64,000 nt of DNA from Chamaecrista fasciculata (lineage: Eukaryota; Streptophyta; Magnoliopsida; Fabales; Fabaceae): contig QANZ01042006.1 of NCBI GenBank assembly GCA_003254925.1, positions 114,572 to 178,571 of the forward strand. The letters are read 5' to 3'. Both the position numbers and the translations under genes were made by a program. Under the pieces are notes generated by a model, which searched no databases, was not told the DNA's origin, and saw only the letters and a list, made by a program, of their open reading frames with translations. Positions 11,167 through 21,428 of this stretch are shown in pieces. Positions within the stretch are counted from its first letter, which is position 1. Every line of letters begins with the position of its first letter.

Positions 11167-11403
11167 CCAATAGAAATCCTTCTTTGCATTTTCCTGTTGA
11201 CTTTCTATCCCTCCACCTAAATCTCAACCAATAGCCATCTTTGTTTGAGTATTTCTCTTCCATTTATATCCCCACTTTTCTCTCTCCCTATTGAACAAAT
11301 CATTTTTTTNTGGTAGTTCATTTGCTGAACCTAAAATTCAACCAATAGGCATCCTTGGTTCCTTAATTCTCCCTCTCTATTGAGCCAAAATTCCAACCAA
11401 TAG
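11167..11403 (+). promoter_or_regulatory. Four CCAATAG boxes near the Helitron 5' end
   Basis: CCAATAG occurs at 11167, 11228, 11342 and 11397. It sits in diverged repeats that also contain CTCTCTCTATTGA and AAAATTCnAACCAATAGGC. The spacing is roughly 55, 61 and 114 bp, consistent with tandem duplication of a module of about 57 bp. CCAAT boxes recruit NF-Y-type factors, and a promoter role for the gene starting near 11650 is inferred. There is one N at 11310. Confidence 0.5.
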
Positions 11404-11616
11404 GCTTCTCAATTTAGTTTCCTCTACAACCACTTTCTCTCTCTCTATTGAGCTTTTTTTTTGGTTGGGCAAGGCAGATGCAATTTTTTTTTTGAATTCG
11501 AAAATCCTGTTGCATTCATTTCCAACCATATTTCAAAATGTGGTTGAGGTTGGTAATTGATACCTTGACCATCTGAATTCGAATTTTTGGTGGGAAATTG
11601 GCTATCTCTCTCATTC

Positions 11617-11625
11617 TATATATAG
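11617..11625 (+). promoter_or_regulatory. TATA box of the first Helitron gene
   Basis: TATATATAG follows a pyrimidine-rich stretch and is followed about 30 bp later by a leader-like sequence. It lies downstream of the CCAAT boxes. Confidence 0.45.
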
Positions 11626-12145
11626 TCATCAGTCTGCCTCATTTCACAACCCAATTCTCCTCTTATTGCTTCAGAAACTCGATTCTTTTGAGGCAAAGAA
11701 AGGTGATATTTTTTTCTTCTATTTATTGTTTTTCCTTAGTTTTGCTCTATTCATAAGCTGCTTCATAATCTGCATTTTCTGCAGGTTAATAAAGGTAACA
11801 TATGGCCTTTTTGTTTTTAGGTTTTCCATTTGTTTGTTGTCTCTAACTTTCTCTATATGTTTTTGCACTTACTGTTTGATTTCCATTTACTGACTCAATA
11901 TATCAGTATACAATTGATCTACTCCAGTTTTTGCAGGTCAGATCTTTTTTTATGTATCAAAACTATGCAATCTTGACATTTAATAGTAAATCATACCTGT
12001 ATTGAGCACAATACTCCTCTTTCTTTTCATTTTATGGGTTATTGACATTTTACAGTAAATCGTACCGTTGTTGAAGACATGACACCTCTTCATATCAGTG
12101 TTGACCATTTCTTCTTTTCACTAAATTCTCAAATGTTCAGGCCAA

Positions 12146-12476
12146 ATGTCTCATACTGTTGCTTCGATGAGTTTCCTGGAGAAGGAATGGAGGATCAAAG
12201 GCTTTGATATAATTGTAATTCAAATATTAATTATGACAGCTTTCACTTATATGTATATCTTTAGTTCAAATCTGTGATTTTAACTACATTTTTCTGAATT
12301 GATTTGTTTTTTAATTTGTGGTGCAGAAAGGATTAAAAAAACCTATAAAAGCCTCCGGAAATATTATGACTGAAGTTGGTACAAAAATCTCTTTTGAAGT
12401 GATGGAATCTACAAACCTAGGCCCATTCAAGAAATTGAAGACTTTGTACCCATTCAAGAAGTTGAAGACTTTGTAG
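12146..12476 (+). CDS. Small spliced ORF of unknown function (72 aa), Helitron 5' gene
   Basis: Exon 1 (12146-12214) begins MSHTVASMSFLEKEW. Exon 2 (12327-12476) ends in two tandem copies of PFKKLKTL before TAG. The donor is ATT|GTAATT and the acceptor GTGCAG|AAA. Upstream, several CAG|G and AAAG|GT pairs between 11650 and 12140 suggest an untranslated leader with introns. The basic KKLK tail resembles the last residues of the RPA1-like genes downstream (KKLKSV), so this may be a heavily reduced RPA gene. Expression and function are unknown, and it could be non-coding. Confidence 0.35.
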
Positions 12477-13086
12477 TGTTGTCCACATTGTTAATAAATA
12501 TAGTATTTTTCATAACATTGTTTTCTTTTGAAGACTATTATGTAAATTGATTCAGGAAAAATAGTCAGTGATTTTCTTTTGAAGACTATTATGTAAATAG
12601 ATTCAAAAAATCTCAATGTATGATTGTTTATTTCTATCGAAATTGTAGGTTAGGTTCATTATTTTAAATGATTATTGTCATGATATTTAATCATTGTCCC
12701 AGATATTATTCAGAGAGAAATCAGTAAAAATATCTTTTGTTAGAAGGAAATCATTCTACATGCTAATTGTAGAGATTGAGAGTTATTTATGATTTACTTT
12801 AAAACATTAACAATCAATATAATCAAGCTATTTATGATTTTGTAATATCTAATCAAACAGTAAGATTGAGTGTTGCCGTTTGATTTTGCAATTTTAATAA
12901 ACAAGATTTAAAATTTCAATAATAAGCTTTCTAAATTATTATTTAGTTCAACCTAATAATTCTTTGAGATAATATAATTGTAAGGTTTCATTAAGTTTTC
13001 AGATTCCCAAATCAATGCAAATTAGATCCTTTGCCTTTTCATATATCTCTAATATTTAATATATGAAGATTTGCCATTTTTTCCTC
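12477..13086. other. Helitron intergenic spacer
   Basis: AT-rich sequence between the small ORF and the promoter of the first RPA-like gene. A 30-bp block around GATTTTCTTTTGAAGACTATTATGTAAAT is partly repeated near 12520-12600. No gene is seen. Confidence 0.4.
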
Positions 13087-13095
13087 TATAAATAG
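13087..13095 (+). promoter_or_regulatory. TATA box of the truncated RPA1-like gene
   Basis: TATAAATAG lies 79 bp before the ATG at 13174. The full-length RPA gene at 21429 has TATAAATAC at 21319-21327 in a similar position and context (CCTC before it). Confidence 0.5.
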
Positions 13096-13173
13096 TACTT
13101 TTGTTAGTAATAATATAATCTATCATTCTTCTTTATCTCAAAAATTTTGTTTTCTGAAACTCTTCTTTTCAAA

Positions 13174-13958
13174 ATGTCTTATCATAATGAGCTTTGTGGT
13201 GGGGAAGAGTTTTTTTCTTCTAATCTTAATTGGTATTCTGAGGATTCAAGTCTACTTATTGAACAAGATATTCTCAAAAGTCCTGCTGTTAGAAGTGTTC
13301 GGGCAGTTGGGAAATTATCAGCTGATGTTAGTTTTAGCTATTCATATTTTTTTAACATTTTATATCTTTGACCAAATAAACTGATTTATTTTATTATTTT
13401 AAAGATAAACTGGTGTGTCATTTGTGGACTTATTGTGAGTGTTGATTTAGAGTCAGGTTGGTACTTTAATTCATGCAAAAGTTGCATGAAAAAAGTAAAC
13501 CATGGTGATCTGGGATTCTTATGCAGTAATTGTGGCCATCCTCTATTATCCGTCGTTCCCAAATTTTGTGTACAAGTTCAAGTTTTAGATGGTTCTGAAT
13601 GTTGGACATTGAAGTTGTTTGATCCTGAGATTTCCAAACTACTAAGCTACTCTACATCTAATTTACTTCCTCACATGGTTGCTTTATCATTTTTCAATTT
13701 TTTGACTCATATTATTTTCAATTTCATTAGTTTAATTTATTGATACTGGGTTTTTCCTTTATTTTTTGTTTTTAGGACTCTGGTGTTGGTAACTTTTTTC
13801 CTGAAGAAATTCAAGAAATTGTAGGAAGTAAATTACTTTTTAAATTGAGGCTATCTGAGGATACTTTCTCCACACCTGATCCAAAGTTTTCTGTTATTAG
13901 TGTTTCTGACAATGAAGTTCTTATGGAAAGGTTTAGAGGAAAAATGCAATCACTTAAG
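13174..13958 (+). pseudogene. Truncated RPA1-like gene (C-terminal OB fold only)
   Basis: Three segments match exons 6-8 of the complete paralogues: 13174-13326, 13405-13683 (279 nt, the conserved exon-7 length) and 13776-13958 (183 nt). The middle segment carries the DBD-C zinc ribbon C-x2-C-x11-C-x2-C (from CKSC to CSNC) and the third carries the KLLFKL block. The two N-terminal OB folds and the last exons are absent. The splice donor after 13683 reads TT instead of GT, so the second intron probably cannot be removed and translation would run to the stop at 13741. It has its own TATA box and ATG. It is either a degraded duplicate or a short zinc-ribbon protein gene that has lost splicing. 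Confidence 0.7.
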
Positions 13959-15360
13959 GTAACTTAATAGTTCCATCATTTTGCCACTCCATTCATTTTT
14001 AATACGGTAGTTTAGACATTATTATAAATATTTAATAAGACTATTTTGCTGAACTTATTCAGTGTAGACAATGTTACATGTTTCCATTTGTTGTTTGAAT
14101 CTCATTCCTTTCTTTGTTTTTGTATGAAGGAATCTGTGGACAATTAAATGTTTGAATGACCTTTGAAGAAAAATCAACAGTTCACTAATGGATACCAGCA
14201 GTCTTTTGGATTTCTTTATCAATACTGAAGCTTTCTCAGTGGTCTCTTTTTTTATATTGTTTTATGTATTTCTGTAGTATTTTAATTTGTAATCCTAGCT
14301 TCTTTTGTTCTAAGACAAATTTCAATACCAATGGTTTTTTACAAATTTTGTAACTGATATTAAGGGATTTATCTAATTTCTGTATTGTTGCAACAATGAT
14401 GACGTATAACAAATTGTGTTATCTAATATACAAAACAGAAATCTATATGTATCTTTAAATACATCGCATTGTGGGTACCACAAGAACCTATTACCAGTAT
14501 TCATATCACATTCATTGTAAAGTTAAATCAAGTGTAAACTTTTGAAATTTGAAAATCTCCTTATGAATTTCAGCAGTATAAATCCAATCAAATGAATTCT
14601 TATGATAAAGATCCACTGTATTTAAAGCAAGGTAGTTATCAATAATGGTTAAGAGGTCATACCAACCTTGACTTTTCGTAGGAGATATTCAATTAGTCAC
14701 TACTGATTCTCTGAATCATATCTTGATATCTGTAAATAAGATTTTTCAAGGATTAATTAGATGAGTTTCAATTACATCACATTCGAGTAAGAGTAAATGG
14801 CAAATAATTTATATCCAAGTAAGAAATGCATTGTTATCTACGTCATACATAAACTTCAATTGATGAGATTAAATTTCATAAATGCATACATCATATATAT
14901 TTTAGCTGACATTGGAATTGTGAAGGTATTATATGCATGTTCATTAGTAGTTGGAATTAGAGTTGTTATATTACCATATATTAAGTGAACCGAATAATCA
15001 TGTGATACCAAATAGCTTTCCTTCGAAAGACCAACCATTTTTTTTAATGCTGTCATTAATCATGTGTTTTTTTCCAAGAATTAATATGCAAAACCAAATA
15101 CTGTATCATTTATTTCAAATGCAGATTTATTATATTGAAGCAAACTAAACACATTCTTATAGGAAATAGGAAACTTAAATAGTTCCATCGTTGGGCATCT
15201 AAAAAGTTTTTTGTTAACATAACATTCATTATATTAGTTTGACCTCTCTAAATATTTATAAATGTAGATAGTCTCATTTTTTTCACTGTTTATCACTTAT
15301 TGTCAGTTGGTTTGCTTTTAGTCTTTCCTCATTTTCCTGCATACTGTGATATTGTTCATT
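13959..15360. other. Helitron intergenic spacer
   Basis: 1.4 kb of AT-rich sequence with no conserved frame. The short open frames at 14797-15148 lack motifs and overlap on both strands. A TATAAATG about 104 bp before the next gene (15257) could be its TATA box. Confidence 0.4.
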
Positions 15361-18300
15361 ATGTCTGAAAGTGTTGACAACGTGGAGGATTTACATCCCT
15401 TAAGCAAGAATTGGGCAATTAAAGTCAGGATAATTCACTCATGGAAATCTCCTTCAATCATATCTTCTTCTAATGATTTTAGTTTGCAGATGATTCTTTG
15501 TGATCAAAAGGTGATTGGTCTTCTTTTTATTAAAATGTGTTATTATTATAGTCACAAAGAAATTGAATTAGACATGTTATTGCTGGATTGATTTTATTAT
15601 TAATTTATTATACAATCTCTTTCAGGGTGACTGTATTCAGGCTGAGGTTAGTAATAAGCTGATAAGTAATATCAATTTCAATCTTGAGGGTGGCAGAGTC
15701 ATTCTACTATCTAATTTCACTTTGATTTCAAACTGAGGTTTGTACAAATCATGTATGCACCTCTTCAAAATTCGGTTCAAAGCCAGTACAGTTGTTCTGA
15801 TTCTGCAAGATGAACCCAACATAAGTTTACATGGGTTTAACTTTTGTCATTATCCGAATATAACATCGAATGCTCTTGGTGACAGCTTTTTAGTTGGTGA
15901 GTTCATCATTTATTTCTTATTCTAAATATATTATTTTCATTTAGTATGACAAATTTATATTAACTACAACGTTAATGTTAACAGATGTTATAGGTATGCT
16001 TACATACAAGCGAAAAGTGCATCATTATATTGAAGATGGAGAAGCTAAAAAGAGTGTTGATATTGAGCTGACTGATCTACAGTAATCATTAGATATTTTA
16101 TTACATTTTTTATTTGCAATTCTTAGTTAAATTCTATTTTTTTCTTCAGTTCTATATGTGACATTCTGTTTTTTTAATAACATTTCTTTGAAGGGGAAAT
16201 AAGCTTCAATGTATTCTGAGAGATCCACTATGTCAAACCCTCCAAGACTACTTAAAAAACACCGGGAGTAAAACTATTATTATTGTTCTCCAATGGTTCA
16301 AGATAAAGATATTTGAAGGTTTTTTCATCATTTTTTAATAATACTTTGTTGTATATTTATCCTTTATGATTAAGGTAATGTTTGTTTATGTATTTAGGAG
16401 ACTCTGTCTTACGCAGTGTTTATAACATTCCTCTTTGTTCAAGAATATTTATAAATCTGCATGTTCAGGAATGCCAAGATTTTATATTGAGGTATTTTTA
16501 CAAACCTCTTAATCTATAGTTGATGGATGTGTTTCTGTGTATCATTGGGACTCAATGAAATAATGTTTTGCAGGTTTTTTGATTTTCCTGTTAAAGACCT
16601 GCTTTCTACTTGTGGGGGTTGTAATTTGAAAATCACAGACGACGCTATTGAAGAGGATATTTTGACACTTACAGTTGCTAGGACTATTAGCAGCCTACGG
16701 AAATATTCATATGAGGTTACTTTTACCTCTTCTTTGTCCTTTTTATTATATTTCCATTTTATAATTTTAACTTTTTTTTCTTCTTCCAGATAAAATCATG
16801 TGTTGTTCTTAGTGTTGTCATTACCATTGATAGAAACAAAGGGTGGTGTTATAATTCCTGTAAAAGATGCAATAAGAAGATTTCTTATGAGATCAAAGGA
16901 TTCTTCTGCTTAAATTGTGGTCAGGTTGTGTATTCGGTTGTGCCAAGATATAGAATCGAAGTTAAAGTGTGGGATGATTCAGGCTATGCTGTCTTTGTTC
17001 TTTTTGACGAGGAAGTTAATCAACTAATACGGTGTTCTGCTTCAGAATTAATTAACCAGTCAGTTACTGTATGTATTATGTTTCATTAAACCTTTAAGTC
17101 TTATCCCTTATTACCGTTGTTGATCAAGTATCGTATATTTTCATGGTTTCAAATTTTGGTTGTCATGTTTTTTTTTTTAGGAAAATGGAGTTATACTTGA
17201 CTTTCCTGATATATTGAATGGCTTAGTGGGAAGGAAGTTGCTCTTCAAGTTGGGCATTACCACTCCTTACAGTCACTATCAGCCAGACCCCAAGTATATT
17301 GTCATTGGCATTTCTGATAATGAGAGATTGAAAGCAAAGTACAATATCTACAAAGAGGATGATGAGGTTGATGGAGATTGTGCCCTAGGGCCAATCATTT
17401 TATATGTATGAACATATGTTTTGATTAATTTATGGATGATAAATTATGTCATTATCATTTTATTAGCATGTTTACTGTGATAACAATCCCTGATTAATTA
17501 TGAGATAATTATTCTAAAACTGTCCCTGGTCGATTATTCATGTGGGAATGTGAATGAACTAAGACCAGCATGACTTCGGTGTATGGAGATACATGCATAC
17601 GATGCTTTACGAGAGTCATGGTGCAATTATGTAAGGGGTTACAAGTTGCTGGACCAACCCGGAGAGTCCTGCATGGGTTTAGTCATTAGCTAGCCTCTCC
17701 TGTACACCTGTCACGATGCCCTTAGACCTGAGGTCTTGACTATTCTGGCGTTATAGATGTCGAACTTTGGCCTAGTCCAACGTTGCCCGTAACAGGGTAG
17801 CCATACAGGCTAGGTACAGGTTTGGTTGTTTACTGTGCTGAGGAATGTGGTTGACCGAGAAGGAATTTTGTCCCTCATTAAGTTGGGAGATATTTAACTA
17901 GCGCCCTTGATGAGTCTGTCCAAGGAATGTGTGGCCACACAAGGAAATGGGACTAACTCAAGGAATCGAGAAAGTTATGGTTTGGATTAAGGATGACTTT
18001 CCCGTGCCTTATCCATGACCAAAATATCGTGTGACAATCGGGATTAGGCCAAGGTGGTACTAAGGTTTAGTCGTTTTGGCGTTAAAGCGATAAACTCATG
18101 TGTTTTGGGTAGTTGTGATGGCTTGCTAAAGTCCGCTCTCGAGTTGTAAGTCATAGAGATGGCTTGCTGCCAACTTCACGTGAGGCCTGCTGGGTCACAC
18201 ACGAGCAGGATCAAGACACCATAATGGGACACGAATTAGGGTTAATTCGTGGGTCACTTTAGTGACACAATTTAAGACATAGTTGAATGTCTTAGGACAT

Positions 18301-19967
18301 GAAGTCTTGTCTTAAATAATATCTACGTTTGTGATAGTTAAATTTGTTAGACAAGTTTAAATATATTAATTGTTAAATAGTTAATTTGATTAATCTATTT
18401 ACAATTGAATTCTTGTTTAAAATATTAGGGAATAATAAATTGGATAAGCCTCCTAAAAGTTAGGGGATTATTGATTTATTAAATTCTTTAATATTGGATA
18501 ACAAGAAGAGAGGGTGGCGCCTCTTCTTGATTTTGTTTAGTAAAATTATTTTGTTAATTTAAATCAAGATTTGAATTTGAATTCAAGATTTGATTTTGAT
18601 TTCAAGATTCAAGTTTGAATTAAAGATATTAGGGTAATATTTTAATTCAATATTGTTAGGGAATTTGAATTCAAGATTCAAATTTGAATTAAAGATATTA
18701 GGGTAATATTTTAATTCAATTTGTTAGAGATATTAATAAGATAATGATAACTTCCTAAGAGTTAGAGTTGTTATCTTATTTATTTAATTCTTTAAAATAG
18801 GCTAAGGGGGTGGCGCATGGCTTGGATCCAAAGGTCAAGATCTGATCTTGCATTTTGAATTTCAATATTGCATTTTGAATTTCAAATTAAGATATTAATG
18901 TAATATTTTAATTAGGAATTCAAATCCTCTTGACCAATGGGGATTGGGCATTCAAGATTTAGTTTCAAGATTTGATCTTGAAATTTAAATTTAAATTGCC
19001 TTTTAGTTTTGAATTATAATATTAGTGTAATATCATAATTCAAGATTTTAGGAACCCCTATTTCTTTATTTATGTATTCCCTAATTTCATGAGTTAGGGA
19101 ATGTGATTCCCTAACCCTAATGAAACACTATAAATACACACACAACCCCCCAAAGTCGAGTTACACCTTTTAGTTAGACTAAAAATCGACTTCTCCCTAG
19201 AGAGAGAGAAAGTCGACCTAACCCTAATAGGATTAGGGTTTTGAGTTGTGTGTGAGGTTTGTTTGTGCGCCACCTTCTTGAGTCTTCAAGAACCGTTCTT
19301 GAAGATTCAAGACGCGTAGATTTGGTTCCTGTGACCTCTTGGGAAGAAGAGATTGGAGGCTAGCACCTAGGTGTCTGCCAAACTGCTCGTGTGGATCACC
19401 GGCAGAGGAAGGACACACGTTGCTGTGGACTTCTCGGACTCGCAAGTTTCAAAGCCACCGATTGAAATTTAGGTACACATCTTCCCTTACTAGTATAAAC
19501 ATAGATAGTGGATCTTGGAAGGAAATTATAGGCTAGGCGAAATTTTTAATTTTACGTTTTCTTCCGCTGCGCTCGATCTATAATTTCCTAACAGAGGTAA
19601 CTACGTTGTTTTTCCTTCTTTTTGAGTTTTAATTGATTTTCTTATAGCTTACAGTTAGTGTTTACAGGATATATTTGGGAATAAGGATCATGGTCATCTT
19701 AAAGACACTTCCAAGGTTTTGTAATTGTTATGTTTATTTAGCTAATTTGTGATTTTGTAATGATTTGTTTTACAATTCTTTTTATTGAAATTTTGTTTGT
19801 AGAAAACTCCATTGATTGATCTTGAAGATTGTGGCATTGGATATTTATCTCCATTAAAGAATCTTTGTGATGATTTTGAGAACAACCAGTCTGATGAGAA
19901 TGTTGACACAGCCGGGTCATCTAGGTCCAAGAAATTGAAGAGTGTTCATGTTGAACCTGATTATTAG
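15361..19967 (+). pseudogene. RPA1-like gene A (ten exons, nonsense codon, solo LTR in intron 8)
   Basis: Inferred exons are 15361-15510, 15626-15896, 15985-16081, 16194-16318, 16398-16491, 16574-16715, 16790-17068, 17181-17366, 19668-19715 and 19803-19967, all with AG and GT borders. They total 519 codons. The product resembles the large subunit of replication protein A, which binds single-stranded DNA. It has DBD-A (exons 1-2), DBD-B (exons 3-5) and a zinc-ribbon DBD-C (exons 6-8, from CKRC to CLNC), then an acidic/basic tail ending KKLKSVHVEPDY. It lacks the N-terminal protein-interaction domain of cellular RPA70. An in-frame TGA at 15734-15736 (exon 2) replaces a residue that is Arg in gene B. 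A 2.2 kb solo LTR has landed directly after the exon-8 donor. Introns and reading frames are otherwise well kept, so decay is recent. Confidence 0.85.
17369..19593 (+). mobile_element. Solo LTR of the 2.2-kb copia-family LTR
   Basis: This 2225-bp block begins TGATGGAGATTGTG and ends TTCCTAACA. It is flanked by a perfect 5-bp duplication GAGGT (17364-17368 and 19594-19598). The same repeat occurs at 39785-41994, 47330-49500, 50350-52499 and 56108-58262 (the last two on the minus strand) and from 63874 on. The minus copies bound a copia element, which identifies it as an LTR. A TATAAATAC box is at about 19131. Two copies of a 35-bp hairpin-forming AT-rich repeat lie at about 18615-18650 and 18684-18719. 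The intact TSD with no internal region shows LTR-LTR recombination after insertion. Confidence 0.92.
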
Positions 19968-21428
19968 ATTTGTAGTCTTTTTAATTAGTGTGTTTTTTAC
20001 AGTACTTTTTGATGTTGGTTAATTTTATTAAATTTGACGTATTTCTCCATTTTCTTCTACATGGTTATTCTACTACCATCTCTACTGATTTTCTTTTTAA
20101 TATCAGGGATAATTTACATTGTTTTGGAGCAATATCTAACAAAAATATGTTGAATGTTTTTTATTATTATCTATTTTCCTATCATCCATGTCCATTGGTA
20201 ATAGTTTTATATATCAATGATTCGTTGTAGATGCTAAGGTTTTTTAGTAACAGTTTTATGAGAATGAGAATGTATTATGCAGACAATAATTTTGTGTTTT
20301 TAAATGAATAAGTTTTCAACTAGAAAGTCTATTGTGATTTTGCAGATATTATTGCATTATTTCAAAACAGTGTAGTTTATAAAATGTAAAAGGAGGCAGA
20401 TTTGCAGGACAAATCTAATTGACTACTTCAAGTACTATGAATCAAGGTTACTTGATATTACTAAGATAAGCAATACTCATTGTTAATTGAATCTCTGATA
20501 CTAACCTTCAAAATTGGTAGGAGGATTTAAATGCTTCCCCATGTTTGATTCAACCTCATTATATCTCTGTCAATAACATATACGAAGAACATAATTAGGC
20601 AATTTTATTTTTGTTACAGTTATTGATAAAGAAAATATTTCCACAGTTAGATCAATGCAAAACATACGAAGACTTCAATGTAAATAGTTGTTTAATGAAA
20701 ATCTGCTAACTCAGACATTTCATAGTTGATATGTACATTTGTATATGCTATAAAATTTAGACAAGCTTTTAATTAATGCCGGACTTAAAATAAATTATTG
20801 GCCTATATAGTTAAGGTTGTATTTTATTTTAATGAATAACTTTGTAATTTAAATGTTTAATTGTCTGGATTAATTGCAATTGATGATGTTGAGAAGGTAA
20901 TCAATCACTGTATCCATTCTTAATTCTTAAATTAGATTAATTAGATTTGATGAACAGGTTAGCCACCCTGAATATTAATTAGAGTATTTCTTATTAACAT
21001 CGATTCTGAAAGTTAGGAAAACCTAATATAAATCGTTTTTTTTCAAATCCAATTAGAATCAATCCAAGTAGATTCATTTATTAGTTTTTGAGATTCTTGA
21101 CAGATATTAATTGGCAGGTGAATCGTTTCATTGCTTTAACTTTACCATTATTGTAGGAATTCTGATAACCTTTCAACTATTGGTATCTTAAACGATACCT
21201 CTCTTAATCTTTTCCCAGCAAACGTATCACCAACTGATATTTATTGATATTTGGATGCATGGATGAACCTTTTCATTTATTTTTATTATATTACTGATCT
21301 TTAATTGGTGTTCCTCAATATAAATACAGAGATTCCCAATTCTAATCCCTTCACAGTCTTCTATTTTTATCAAAGCATTTTCTCACCTTCCAAGGTCGGT
21401 GACGTTTTCTGCTATTCTTAATTTGAAA
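19968..21428. other. Helitron intergenic spacer and promoter of RPA gene B
   Basis: 3' flank of gene A and AT-rich spacer. TATAAATAC at 21319-21327 lies 102 bp before the ATG of gene B and is its likely TATA box. No other coding sequence is recognised. Confidence 0.45.

Noticed and set aside
10894-11263. Open frames on both strands around the (TATA)n tract
   Set aside because: They cross the Helitron 5' boundary and a simple repeat; no conserved residues.
17500-18300. GC-richer block in the solo LTR that looked like a captured gene
   Set aside because: It recurs in all LTR copies with many differences and no conserved frame, so it is ordinary LTR sequence.
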